Shown: positions 1 to 12,479, counted from the first letter of the stretch. The stretch is 64,000 nucleotides of DNA from Echinostoma caproni (GCA_900618425.1 UZAN01039968.1:33387-97386); one strand, 5' to 3'. The notes: generated by a model from the sequence alone, not told the origin. Made by a program: numbers and translations.

Positions 1-3000
1 TTAGCAGGAATTGGAGTACTTTCTCACAATAAGTGTATTCAAATCGAGAGTGCTGGAATTCCATTGATGCGTGTTGTTGATTTAATATATCCACAAACCA
101 ATCAGGCACGAACTGGGCAAAGTTGCAGGAGGAACGTATCGCACTGATGGGGTAGAATGCAATCGTGTACGAGGCGAGTGACGGTAGATTGATCTATATA
201 TGTTCATATCTTAATATTGGCACAAAAACCGATTTGCTTTGTCTTGAAAAAGTTTTGTCAACATGAAATGGCCACATAAGATCTAAGAATCAATTAAACT
301 CAAAGTGGTTCACGTGGTACACCTCGGAGATATAGTAATCGCTAATACACAATCCAAAGCACTTGCGCGGCGCGAGTTTTTCTCTCTTGGCACATGAGAA
401 CAGGATGTTACTAAATTAAAATGAACTAATGGTTAACTTGGAGGAAGGCAATAAATTGAAAACAAACGATGCAGGAGATCGGGAATAAGTGAAATGAAAA
501 TTTATGTGACCGCTTGGCTGTGGCTAAAAGGAACCACACCTATTTCCAGGATTGCCAAATTCGGCTGTTAGGTGGGAACAGCGTGTTTGAATTAGTATCA
601 TTCCCGGTACTATGATATTTATGTTCCACGCCCCTGAGTCTCTTTAGATTGTTTCACTTTAGGATGCAGGTTGGGGTATGAGTAAACAGCCAATTTATTG
701 TTTTTACCCTTAGACTTTATGCGTACGAACATTCTTTTTAATATCTGATGGTTGCCTATTTCGTACGTCTATTCTATCTGTCACCTGCGAGATTTTAATT
801 CAGGAAAGGGAGATTTAGCCTGTTGCGAGTTGATTCCATCAGAGAAGGAAACCTGTTGAGGTCGCATTGGCAGTACGATAACATACGATGGAAAGAGGGT
901 ATGCACACCCGATGATGTGACTTCCAGTAGATCTTTGAGGAGATCATTATATTGCAGCGATCAGAGTTTTTAGTGCTTTTTGTGAATTAGCGGTAACCTC
1001 TTATCATGAACATACGCGCCAATATGTTTTCCCGTTTTGGGAAATCTATCAATGTCTTTAATTGGAAGCAATATGAAAATAAAATATCATCTTGACAAAA
1101 ATAATCACTCATCACAAAAAGAGAGCCATCGATGTGAGGAATAAGTTGTATGGTGCAAATGCATCCGCGAATGTAGAGATTTCCGATGTTGAATACGTCC
1201 GTGGGTTGTAGATGCTGGATGCCACACGAAGGCAGGAAATGTGTACAGCAAACTTGGTTGGCATTCAGTCGCAACATGCACCGGGAAAAGTGATTTTGAC
1301 TGGATTGTAGTTAATTGGCCAAACCTGGTTTAGAATTAGTCCAGCAAGATTCTTTTGGTCACCTCGATGGTTTAGGTGGTCTGGTTTAGAGAACTTCACT
1401 ATCGCCTATGGTATAATTACGTTTTGGTTTGAACTGATCATTCTTATTGGCGAGTATTTCTGTGGCATTTCACGCAGTTTTCTGGGAGAACAAAGCACAT
1501 TCGGTGAGAGCACTGTGAGAATGATCATAATTTGGATATTACCTCGGTGTAGACCACATTACCACCCTCTCCACGTTTCATAACGATTCCCAGTTGATCA
1601 AGTAACTTCCTCAATTTATTTCTGACTCCATATGAGAAAATGCTAAGGTCCTTGTACATGCTTTAGAAAAAAACATGATAAAATCCGCTAGTGACTTTGA
1701 AAGATTGGGAGATCACTTGAGTAACAAAAATATTTGATTTCAAACATAAAAGTTCCCACACAATATTATTCGAGGGTCAACATACTGTTACGGCTTTCGT
1801 GGATATCTTTTATTGCATATCTACGGCTACCAATTACAAACAGCATCATAGGGATCTGTTGGTAGTTTGACAGTTTGCACGAGTTGAACCACGATGAAAG
1901 ACAAAGATGATAGTAGGATTATTCGCCACGTTGTCAAACACAATCACGAGAAAATAGCAATTCAAAACAAATTAGTCATGTGCGAAAAATAAATCGGTAC
2001 TGCATTTTGAATTGTAAATAAATGAATTCTGTGACCTTGTTAATTTTAGCTCACTGAACGTGCCACGCGTGGTATCAGTTCATAGAGTTAGAATATTAGT
2101 ATTCAGTAGTGATTGTGACTAACCACTATTGCTAAATTCATGATCATGGATAAGCATCCATTCATTCACTTAAAAATGCACTCGAGAAGCCACAGTCTGG
2201 AGTTCCGTTCGGTAGCGCACATCCGCTTTTCCACCTGGAGTCCCGTATAGGGGGAGCGAGTGTTCCCATAATGACGACTCTCCGAAACGGAGTTGACCGA
2301 AGTTGCCGATTCACATTTGTATATATTTAGTCTTCAGCGTTAGTCAGTTCGCTAAGGGCTCGACCAATTGAAAACAGGCGCATTGTAAAATCGGTCAACT
2401 TCAACTGAAGCATCCCACAGGATAAGACCCTCCGTGCAGGTTCAGTGTCCAAATTTTATTTCAAACACGGGGAATTATACCTGAAGGTGAAGTTTGAAGA
2501 ACGGTTAACTGTACTCAATATACAATTGGGTCATGATAGAATTCCAGCTCGTGAACAATTACCTGCTGAACGCGATTTATCAACAATTGGGAGAGATTAA
2601 TTAGATCCTGCGTCTAAAGCAACTGTTATTATCCTATTTTACCCCGTATCATTGTGTTACGTTTTCCTCAGCTCCAGGATCGACTTATTCGTAAGTGGGT
2701 CAGATATTGGAGTATGCCTATAGTCCACATTCTGAGAACCCCGACATGCGTGTATGTGTAAATCCAAGGAAGTTGTACGTAAGGCTCACCAACGCACGTT
2801 ATTTCGAACAACCGTCACAAAGCGAGCAACATATGAATGGTATGATCATATCAGATTATCCAACTTGCAGGTATCCTTGGTATAGTAAAACAAGATACAT
2901 ACTTGTTTAGGTTGTTGACCATCAATAACCCTAACAATATGAAACATATGTGGGCACTATTGGTAACGTGTTGCATGTTACGATCTCATTGCTTCGGAGA

Positions 3001-5994
3001 TAGTGTGTGTGAATCATCCTCCTGATTTCTAAATTTCCGGCTTCATTGTACTGAACGGCAGCCTTTGACTAACTGGTTCCAGTATATTTTCTACTCACTC
3101 TAAGTGAGTAAAGCAAATAAAGTAAAATACAAAATGAATTTTCATCCAAATGTCGGTAAATTACCATAGTTTTCTGAAGGAATCTATACCAATCATTATT
3201 GTGATAAGTCATTTTGTAAAACAATGTTCGATCGAAATTTGTAATTAACAAAACGGTGGACGAAAATAGCTTTTTAAGATTCTTGTGGTTACAACTTGAA
3301 TATGTATAATGTACTCAGTTAAATGTTTAGACAAAATTCTTCAGATACATTGCAATACTCATATAGCAGTTAATGTGCTTGAGTGAATACGCAGATGTTG
3401 AGGGCGAGGGCGAGAGAGGGTTTCTGGTCACTAAAACGGAGTGGAAATCAGCCCCAACAGGTTGACAGAAAACTGGACTAACTACGTGAACAGTTTCCCG
3501 AAAGTGATGCGAACATATCTGGAGAAGTGTGATAAATGAGTGAACATGAACAGCACACATCCACAGTCTAGTCACAACTTTCCCAATGTGAATTTTGAAA
3601 CAAATCCTAGCCGGAGAAGAAAGCAGATCCGGTGGCTTCAATGGTTTTGGAAGTGGAATTTGCTAAGTATTTAAATTGAAAGAGGACAGAACTGACAATT
3701 GACTTTTTGTGACGTGTCAGATCGTTTGAACATACTTTCCCACCAATTACGCACATGGAAGTTTAGTGAGAATAAGGTATGGAAGAAAATACCCGCAACT
3801 GGGCGCTGTGGTATGTTATAAATAATAACTCAGTTGTCTACTATCAGCCATGTTCCCTTTCGGCATAGGCAGGCGTCCTGTGCTTGGTCCAATGGAGAGG
3901 GGACTGAATAGTGGTCAAGCATCCCAAGATGTGTTAGCCAACGCAACTGTTTTAGTAGTAAGAGTTGCGTGATATTAAACATTAAATCCGCTTTAAAATA
4001 GCTTGCTGCAGAATCATATCATTCAGTAAAATGTTGGTTATTACTCATCTATTGTTACAGTATTAAGGAATATCGAAATAAAGCAAAGGTATGTGTCAAT
4101 AAGCACACTTTCATCCATCTTCGGGTAATTGAATCTAGTGAAATCTCATGTCCTCTACAGATTACCATTTTAACTCTCAGCCGTTTTGTGTATTTTTGTT
4201 CAAGAAGTAATTAGTGCTTCTGACAGAGCATTCATCCTACTTGATCGAAATATCCAACATGAAGTGCATTCAATTGACGATATATTTGGGAAGCATCAGC
4301 TTTGATTATCATATCGAATAAAGCGCATCAGTTTCGCCTATGGAGGAAAATCACAGAGGAAAATCCTGCGAAATTTTGAACTAACTGGGTTTGAGTTGTG
4401 TCAATTAGCCCGCACCGAGGAATTCCAGAGTCAGACACGTACGTTTTCCTGATGTTGTCTTTGATGACAGTGAGATAGCGTTAAACCTCACGTTAAGAAA
4501 GACAGAATGTTAGCTTCCTGTTAAGATTTACTGAAAGCATAACAATGATCCAAGTCTACCACAAAGCTAATGGGGTATATTTTCTAATAAATACCTCCTC
4601 AGCTGGACTTAGACTTATCCTACAAAAGCAAACAAGGATCTTTGCATACATAGTCAGAACGGTTTGGTTGTGGTTCTATATAAACTGCATTCAAATTTAA
4701 AGATAAAACAATGTGAAAACTAGTTTTGAAATGTGTGAAAGTATGAATGTCAATGAACATTATTCACCAAAATATATTGGTATATTTTTTACAACTGTCA
4801 TTTAGTGTAAACGTTTGTGGATAACCTCTCTTGTTATGCCTATCACACGAGCAAACTGACGCTATTCTCAAGCGCTCAAACGGTAAAGGTTAGCAACTTC
4901 TCACTGTGAAGGACGTGTGTTCGAAGCATTACCCATCGTTTTCTGTGTTCATGAGAGCACTCTGATTGACCGCCTCCCTCTGCCGGAAATAGTGTCATTT
5001 TATATTCAATAAAGGAAAATAAAATAAAAGACGGAGAATATATGAAAGATGAATTTAAATTTTTACTGTCGGACGATCGACCATCCAAAGTACGTTATTC
5101 CATCAAGGAAATGGTTAAACGTTGTGATTCAATGCCACCAAATCAGAGGACATTTGACACTCTTCTGAAGCATCCATCATTCTAAGTAGGTTTTAACAAT
5201 CGATGTAAAAAGCTTTAAAAACGAGAGAGGCCTACAGATTTGAAAAGGAATATGGTCTAAACCAAACCTTCAGCAGATTTCTAAACTGATCAGCTGACAA
5301 AACTGTAGAACTGAAACTCGTAAATTGCCGTCAAATGAAGGAATCTTATACAATATATAGTACAATTTTCCGGCAGTTTGCATGAAAATATTATAAAAGA
5401 GATTCGGAATCAATTGCCTTTAATAGTAGACCTGAAGCGCTTGGAGCCTGTAGGCAGTGTTAAAAACAGATAACTAAGATACGAATATTCCCCCGAGGTA
5501 GATGGGCTTGATGAGCAGGCTTGGCTATTCAATTTTGCAATCACAGAACATGTACCGTAACCCAAAGCGTTAGTTATCTGTACCAATAATACCTTCGTGT
5601 TATCAAAGCAAAGATCAAGAAATATTAATCGAGGTAGTCGATTTCAGCCTCAGGGGATAAATTTCCATAAAATAGAAAGCACATGTTTGAATTTGCCGGT
5701 CATCACAAACATTTTCATCGCATTTAAATTCCAAAAATCTTTAGAAAGATTTAGTTTACCAAAATACCTGACTGAAGTAGTTTTATAAATCAAATAAATA
5801 TCTTGTCCTATCACCATGTGTTTGAAAATTCTTCGATTGGGTGTACCGAGTTTTCAATAGATGCGAGAATCCAAACGCATCTCCAGCATATAAATAGCAT
5901 TTTACTCGATGATTATCCATTATTATTTTACTTCTTATATTGAAATAAATTCAGTTTTTTCGTATGCACTCGTTTATGCCACCACTCCTATTGC
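1..5994. other. gene-poor intergenic sequence
   Basis: No exon with recognisable protein similarity was found on either strand. Open frames are short and of the length expected by chance in AT-rich DNA. A slightly GC-richer patch lies near 2190-2290 and another near 3840-3930; neither reads as a known repeat. One 96-codon open frame on the - strand (987-1277) is listed separately. Confidence 0.6.
987..1277 (-). other. unassigned 96-codon open frame, possibly an exon
   Basis: An uninterrupted frame on the - strand with a mixed amino-acid composition, rich in Cys and aromatic residues (for example DGSLFVMSDYF and LIDFPKREN). I recognise no family. A possible internal acceptor lies before the codons for HLQPTDVF, but no convincing partner exon is visible. 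It may be a chance frame or one exon of an unrecognised gene. Confidence 0.15.
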
Positions 5995-6528
5995 TTATAA
6001 ACCATCCAACTTAAACTGGGGTTGCAGTGCGCAACTCTGTGAACCAATGTAGCATAGGTGGAAAATGTGGCACACAAGACGGCGGTTGAACAGAATTCTT
6101 TTTAGATGCATACGATTGTAGGTGGTAGGTATTCTGTGTACTATCAAAGTGAATTGAAGCACATCCGTAAACAAATACGGTACGCTTCTATGCACCAGAT
6201 TATTGCTGTTGGTAGTCGAAAAAGTAGCTTTGATCACCATGAAGGGTCACTTATTTCACGTGGTAGCGGTGAGCATGAATAATCTAACGTTAGTTGCAAA
6301 ACAAACGGTGTTTAGTATTTCGCTGCATTTATGAAATGTATAGCGCAGTGTGTGGGTATCTTCATCAAAGAACAAATATGAATTATTGGTGTTCAAGCGT
6401 GAATAGAAACCCTGAACTATACACGAGCCAAGAAATTTCAAGGGGCAAATGACGGATACCCACAAACAAGGCACCTTATTCCGAGAAAAACAGAAATCAC
6501 GCGATTCTAGCAAAATACGGTATCCCAA
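5995..6528 (-). other. two collinear same-frame open stretches, unassigned
   Basis: On the - strand, two open stretches (6528-6256 and 6240-5995) lie in one frame, separated only by stop codons within a few codons. Together they would give about 170 residues, including the stretches NNSYLFFDEDTHTLRYTFH and SVPYLFTDVLQF. A possible acceptor (TTCAG then GG) precedes the codons for GFYSRLNTNN. No known family is recognised. This could be a decayed gene, an exon with spurious extension, or chance. Confidence 0.2.
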
Positions 6529-6757
6529 TACTTATCGATTATTTCGGTGTTCTCAGGACCTTGCCTTTACGATTGCAGCAAAATCCGACGCATACGTGCA
6601 CGAAACACTTGGATCAAATATATGCGAAGATCGACACCTCGTCGGCGAAGATATATACACCCTGACTCACGACTGCGTTGCATAGCCCACCTTTGAATTC
6701 GCGACGAATACACCTACAGGCAATCCCGATTTAACGAACTGTCTACATATATGTGTG

Positions 6758-6765
6758 TATATAAA
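6758..6765 (+). promoter_or_regulatory. TATA-like element upstream of the dynein light chain gene
   Basis: TATATAAA lies 60 bp before the chosen ATG, and a second TATAAA follows at 6793-6798. Spacing to the start codon would suit a short leader. In AT-rich DNA such strings arise easily, so this is only suggestive. Confidence 0.25.
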
Positions 6766-6825
6766 TGAAAAACGGTAAATTGTTTGCTCACATATAAATG
6801 AAACAGATAGTTGTACACAGTGCGT

Positions 6826-7133
6826 ATGGATCATCGAATCACAATACACAATACCGATATGAATAAAGAAATGCAAACCCAAGCCATTCACGTGGCCTCG
6901 TACGCGCTGGATCGATTTCAACAACCAATCGACGTAGCAGGTTATGTCAAGCAATATTTTGACAGGAAATTCTATCCGGCTTGGCACTGTATAGTTGGCA
7001 AACAATTTGGCAGGTAAGTTAATACTAGAGATTGCAAAAATCGCCGACTCACAGTTGTTTCAGTTATCAAATTGAAAGCTTCATAAATTTTTCCTTCCTT
7101 GATGATTCAGTCTTGTTGTACAAATTGGGATGA
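6826..7133 (+). CDS. LC8-type dynein light chain, two exons (6826-7013, 7055-7133)
   Basis: Predicted protein is 88 residues, against 89 for canonical LC8. LC8 proteins form small homodimers that bind short peptides; they serve in dynein motors and as general dimerisation hubs in the cytosol. Visible LC8 landmarks are NTDMNKEMQ near residue 9, YVKQYFDRKFYPAWHCIVG near 40-58, then FGS, with FINF and VLLYK in the C-terminal strands. Exon 1 ends after the two bases AG of a Ser codon, followed by GTAAGTT. The acceptor CAG at 7052-7054 gives an ungapped alignment to LC8; the alternative CAG at 7061-7063 removes three residues. The ATG at 6826 matches the family N-terminus. The peptide groove differs: LC8 Thr67-His68 are Ser-Tyr here and Tyr75 is Asn, while Phe73 is kept. 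Such divergent copies are known from flatworm teguments; the tegument role is inference. Confidence 0.9.
7014..7054 (+). other. 41-bp mini-intron of the dynein light chain gene
   Basis: It begins GTAAGTT and ends CTCACAG. A second acceptor TTTCAG ends at 7063, nine bases downstream in the same frame, and is preceded by a better pyrimidine run. The upstream site is preferred because it restores the family length. Confidence 0.75.
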
Positions 7134-7303
7134 TAAGAAAACATCGGTGCTGGAATCATTGTTAATACTGAAATCCGGTAATCCACGTACCGAATGGCTG
7201 GGTTTGAAGAAATTCCTTCATCTTTTTCATAAAACCAATCATCCACATCATCTCCGAATCCGAGTGATTTTTCGTAAGATTGTAATAAAATCTCGCTATC
7301 CAT
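7067..7303 (-). other. unassigned 78-codon open frame antisense to the dynein light chain 3' end
   Basis: Starting at an ATG (RC of 7301-7303), the frame encodes an acidic stretch (SLGFGDDVDDWFYEKDEG) and overlaps exon 2 of the dynein light chain on the opposite strand. A weak donor (GTACGT) follows the codons for NPAIR, so a first-exon reading is possible. No family is recognised and no second exon is found. It may be a chance frame in the 3' UTR of the light chain gene. Confidence 0.15.
7284..7289 (+). terminator. polyadenylation signal candidate for the dynein light chain gene
   Basis: AATAAA lies about 150 bp after the TGA stop at 7131-7133, the first such hexamer downstream on the + strand. 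The distance is usual for a short 3' UTR. No cDNA support is available here. Confidence 0.4.
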
Positions 7304-7524
7304 TTTTCTTTTCCTTTCCTCTTTGAGTAAAATCGTATAAATTTGCAATATAATTTATGTCAGGCGGTAATTTCGTCAATTAAAAATTATCGAACATGTA
7401 TATCAAGTTTATTTGGGAATTCAGTTTTGTGAAAAAGACGATTAAGATTCTGTGAAACACGTTACGAAAGAACGAAAGCAATTCAATCAAATTATTGTAC
7501 CTGTGTACTGAACGTGTACGTCGT

Positions 7525-7600
7525 GGGCCGTATAGCTCAGTGGTAAAGGATTTCTAAACCAGGAAATATGTCCGAAAATACTATTCAAAAACGACTCCAG
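7525..7600 (+). repeat. tRNA-like 5' half, SINE head candidate
   Basis: GGGCCG is followed by a near-perfect Pol III A box, TAGCTCAGTGG (7533-7543), in the position it has in tRNAs. No clear B box or acceptor-stem partner follows, so this is not a functional tRNA. It may be the decayed head of a tRNA-derived SINE. Confidence 0.3.
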
Positions 7601-7604
7601 TGAG

Positions 7605-10600
7605 CTTTGTCGATCATTTCTTAATTTGTTTCACCACAAATATAACTTCATCAGTATAGAAACACATATATCGGCTACACATGGTTGCAACAACCCAACG
7701 CACACAGGATGAGATCACGCAACAGGCAAAACCAATACGAAATCCAAGTACTCCTTTGGACAAGCGTAATGTAGAACATAAAAAATAATAACAAATAATG
7801 ACTCTAAATTACAACCCGTGAGAAGAAAAAACAAGTTCTTGGGTTTTATCTGAGACGATATCAGGGGCAGTCTGGATAACCATGAGACTCATTATTGTTT
7901 TAGGATATCTTGTCATAGTGTTCTGCCTTAAAAAAACACGGTTTTCAACTAAGAACACAAAATGCGTGCGCTTACTCCTATGTTTGTTTGTGCGTGTGTG
8001 AACCAACCACTTACCGGGAATATGTTTAACTGCTGCAGAGGAACCTCAGCTTATGCTCTCTACAATCTCCCATTGGCATGGATAAAAAATAATTTGGAAG
8101 CAGAGTTTACTCGTGACGAATCAGTGTGCCTCACTGAATAGATGACTTAAAAAGAGTTATATCCGGTTATATGAATATCTTCAGCATTAATTTCAGAAAC
8201 CAGGACGCTGAAGGTGTTCAAATTGTAAAGGAATGTGGAAAAAACTGACAATCGTCGATTCTGCCTTTTTACAAAGTTGTGTCTGGCGGTGGCAGAGAAA
8301 ACTAGGTTTATACCTCAGGACAAAAAGAACGTTCCCTCTCGTTCTGCATTATCTGCATAGTGCGGAATCCAAATGGAGATGAGTTTGGGGGAAAAGTGGC
8401 AATATGGGGGATGCGCCACCCCTTATAAGAACAGAATGTCAACGAAGGTGATTGAATCATTCATTCACGCTAGGATACATTTGAGAATAAAAACGAATAA
8501 TTTTAGGCCAAAAATATACTGACAAACTCAAAGCAGTAACAGAGAGGCAATGAGGTGAAATAAACGTTGTTTTAAGGTTGAGGAACCAGACAAGTGCTAC
8601 ATGAAATAAATTCAAAATGTTTCGTTTGATTAGAAGATGTTCCAAGGAGCCAAGAGGTTAAAGGATAATGAGTGAAGGGTAAATCAATTTGGGAGGCTTA
8701 AACATGGTCCGCATTACGATTGGAGTCAAATAGCGCCAAAATTATTCCATTAGCTTCGGCTATTAGCCATAGAAAATGGATTTATTTTGAGCTCGAAAGG
8801 GAACAGGTTAGTTCAATGACTGGTCTGTTGTGGACTTTGAATATCCATGTTAGTGAGTTGGCAGTTGGAATCAACTTCCATTAAACGATCATTAGTTGCA
8901 AGTAGAAGACTAACAAAATTGGGATCACTGCTATTAGGAGTAAAGTAAACCGAACTAGAGTAGCCCTTCAGTGTGATACAGCAAAATGGAAACTTCAACC
9001 AAATTGGGTGTAATTTCTGGTTTGCTAGTTCAAAGAGTGGGAGTGAGGGAGACAAGGAGCGGTTGTGAGCGATGGATGGATGTATATGCAGATACTCACT
9101 TTCAAAAAAATGGCATTTTGCAAAAGTTGTTGGGTAAAGTCTACTGCAAGGAAGATCCGGAGTTCGATCAAAAAGAGATCAAATACTGTCGAGAAATTGA
9201 TTCACAAATTTGATTGTACTTCCAAAATTAAAAGTGAATGTGAGCACATCACTTGAATGAATCTGAGCTATTGCGTTCTTTACGATAGTTTTCAGTGTAA
9301 ATCTATTGACGAAATCACAATCTAAAGAGGGATATTGACGTAACCTGAGCCACAAGATTCTAGCACATAGACGGTGGCACTAATCACAAAAAACAGATAA
9401 AATTTTACGACCCTGGAATTTGATTCGAATAGTTATACCATAGAATTAGAATCCGGCCTCTTTATTATCAACTATTCTCCTTTCGGCTCTTATAACTACG
9501 CTGCTTGATGTGGCGCTTAAAAGCGACTAAAATTAGATCCAATAATTTTATGTTTTTATATTCTACCAAGTTTCTTTGCGTTTGGTAATGTTCTGCACTT
9601 GTCTATAAAACTACCCTTCCCTGGGCAACGGTTCACAATTGCTGTTAGGGTTATACTTTTCTACCACCTTGGTCTCGCGTTTCTTACAAATGATGAATTT
9701 ATTGCTGACTCTATAAATCTATGAAAGATGTGCTTATATCACTGTCCATTTTGTTTACTGCAGATTAGACTTCACTCCACGAGTTAGTTTCTCGTTCTGT
9801 TTACGACCGGGAGCGTTACGGAGAATGAAACGAGGTAATAATGAGAACGAAAAAGAATAACTTCTATCAAAAGTGCGAGACACTGAGAAAAAGAACGATC
9901 ACACCGCAGGACACAAAAACGTCAAGGGCCATTGGCTGGTATGGTTACTTGTGGAGTGGAAGAGACCGTGTATGATAACACATCGTCGGAATAAGGGGAA
10001 ATTAGTCGTGCTGTTTAAGATTTAACCGGTGGTGAGCATGTGTCCGCAATTGAGAGCTACCATGGAAGTTTCTTGCCTTAGTGGCAGCATTCACACTTTA
10101 AATGTCAGTAAAATTTATTGGGATGGTTTAACGACTTTCCACTGGGGTTTTTATAAAGACCATGTATATCACCAGGTGATACAATAAATATAATTTTAAA
10201 TACTGGTTATTAAGATGCTAAATCCGCATCGCATCTATCAGGGCGAAATCATGGCAAAAGGAAAATATGATTAAGAATGGACTACATGTTATCTCCATTT
10301 AAATGTTTAACATTCTGGGGATTGAGAAGTAATGCATTTCAAAACAACCACATGTCGAATTTGATCTTTTTCCCTACAAGCTCATTCAGAATGAATGGAT
10401 TTATCTGTAGACAAATAAAACTGCAGAAAAACCGGTAAATCCTTCACGTTTAGATGAGCTCAATCACTTTGAGGTTACCACTTGTGAAACTACGGATTTA
10501 TTATCCCAGTAACGATTATTCAACCGTAGCGTTTCATGTAGAATTGTGAATAGAAGTATCACTCAGAGGTTTGAAAAACACAGCAAAGGTTCATAATATT

Positions 10601-11500
10601 GCCGCTCCATTCCAAGAACTTGCAATGAAATCAAATAACATGTATGCACCCCCTACCACTGCATTCAAGGCATGCAGTCCTCAGGAACCCACTGTTGGAT
10701 ACGTTGATGCTTGAATGATGAAAAACAGGGTAGCAGTATGCTAAAAACCCTTTTGAGGTTGTACAGTTTCGTACACATTCAGTCATACATAAGCCGATTG
10801 TCGGCCGGGTAAGACCCCCTGTTGTCTTAACTCGGGTTGTCTCGCGACCTTTAGTCTCTTCATTCTTATCATTTTACCGTATACCATGCAGATGGAGAGA
10901 AACGATGCAGTCAGAAAACGGCTGCCTGCCGGCGAAATGTGAGAACATTCGGGCGTGTAGGTCCAATATCCAGGCGAAAGCCTTGCACTGAGCGGCCGAA
11001 TTGCATTAGACTGGGTTCAAAGCCTGCATCAGATATATGCAGCGTTTCACAGAAAAGTAAGCAAAACATGTTGCAAGTATAATGATTCCATATCTAAGGT
11101 AAGGATGTTCTCCCCTGGCATCTCTAAATCGGAAAAGACACTATTTTCAAATGTCTTAGTCTGTGATGGAGATCATAAAGGAGGAACATGCAGCAAATAG
11201 CGACAAACCGTGGCGCTGTGCTGCAGCCAACTTGAAGAATTAGTAATCCTCCCCCCCTTGGTTGCAGTCACACGGTTCATTTAAGGATTCCATGCAACTA
11301 GCATGGGACATGGAGATAAAAGGCTTCCATTTTGATTTCTAAGCGATTGGTTTCATTGGGTAGTAATGCACAACAATGTCCGCCAAGTTCTGTATGTACT
11401 TTAAAACACAGCAGCTCTTCTGCAGAACATCCAATTTAGCAACATGTGGCTTCGAATTTCACCACGAATACGATAGTTCTTGTACAACCAACTTATGTTA
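7605..11500. other. intergenic sequence between the dynein light chain gene and the CR1 element
   Basis: No exon is recognised. A possible LINE endonuclease fragment (8813-9055, -) is listed separately. The part from about 10790 is GC-richer and contains a B-box-like GGGTTCAAAGCC near 11018. It may be the 5' flank or untranslated leader of the LINE that follows, or an unrelated decayed repeat. Confidence 0.45.
8813..9055 (-). pseudogene. possible LINE endonuclease fragment
   Basis: One - strand frame contains VYFTPNSSDPNFVSLLLATN, which resembles the 'YRSPNSSDENF..LL' stretch that precedes the GDFN motif in LINE apurinic-type endonucleases. The expected GDFN itself is not seen; the frame reads TNMD at that place. 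Downstream frames on the same strand are broken. The assignment rests on one short stretch. Confidence 0.25.
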
Positions 11501-11752
11501 AGTTTCCATTTGACAGCCCGAGCCCGATCCGGAAACCTAGCAAAAGACCAAAATGCCAGACACAAGTGGTCACAAGTGGATGCACACGGCTGAACTGAGC
11601 GCGACGACAAAAGCAACATTGAAGCCCCTGCTACCTCGAAGTCCACACATACCCAGTGACCTCCTTTATCTGCTTCTTCAAGGATAACAGCTCTGCCTGC
11701 CAGCTCGCCACTGCCAAAAAACTCTATAACCCCCATAACTCCGGCCACTCTT

Positions 11753-12435
11753 GTGGAAGTTGCCCCTTCGTATGCAGATGTCATTTCCACTCCACTTAGA
11801 AAAGCAGCTCCTGCAGCTGCATCACAGCAAAAGCACCCGAAAAAAGGGCAGGGATTTCGTCTGCTGCATCGCCCTCACGGACAGACTCGACTCCTTTGTC
11901 CACGACGTCCAGGCACGGTGCGTGTAACATATCACGGACAGTTGAGAGTTGCTCCCGCGATTCGAAGGAACCTATGCACCAGAGGAAGCTCCCTCCGAGA
12001 TNTCCGGAGGCCTAGGCCACCGCTGCCCAGGATCGCCTGGACCGCGATCTGCAGCTGCTGAGGCCGCACATGGTTACCTTGTTTGATGGTGACGAGGTGG
12101 AACCAGCGGCATCGATCAGAGTAAAAGCGGCATTTAGGGTTGGAAAACCCCGCCAGGATAATTCTCCACGACCACTGAAAGTGGTTCTTCGAGCAGAAAG
12201 TGAGGCCAAAGTGATAATCCAGCGGACCCACAAGCTGAAGGGAACTCCGGCGCGATTCCTCACGGATCTTAATCCCGACCAGTGCAGCAAATTGAAAACT
12301 GCATTAGAAGAACTCAGGGAGCACCGTGCAAAAGGGGAAACTGATCTGTGTACACGGGATTTTCGTGTGCATCGGAAGCGCCCTCAGTTGCGTTGGCTGC
12401 CCTTGGTCAGGGGAAGGACCCAGGAGACTGTTTAA
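11753..12435 (+). pseudogene. CR1 ORF1 remnant
   Basis: Two or more frames must be joined. The early part reads APSYADVIS and, in another frame, LTDRLDSFVHDVQAR, which resembles a coiled-coil segment. The later part (12070-12435) reads RPLKVVLRAESEAKVIIQRT followed by KGTPARFLTDLNPDQ and LREHRAKGETDL, the conserved C-terminal block of flatworm LINE ORF1 proteins, which bind the element RNA. A single N at 12002 and three Ns at 12442-12444 interrupt it. The ORF1 family link is from memory of such elements. Confidence 0.6.
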
Positions 12436-12479
12436 CCACGGNNNAGGGGATTAGCTTGAGGCGTGAATGGCGAGGTAAC

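Noticed and set aside
2190..2345. A retropepsin-like frame (GGASVPIM) at 2.2 kb
   Set aside because: Only a four- to five-residue resemblance; the catalytic DTG/DSG is absent and no other LTR-retroelement domain is nearby.
6667..7005. A 112-codon - strand frame over the dynein light chain exon
   Set aside because: It is the antisense shadow of exon 1, whose + strand reading is clearly LC8.
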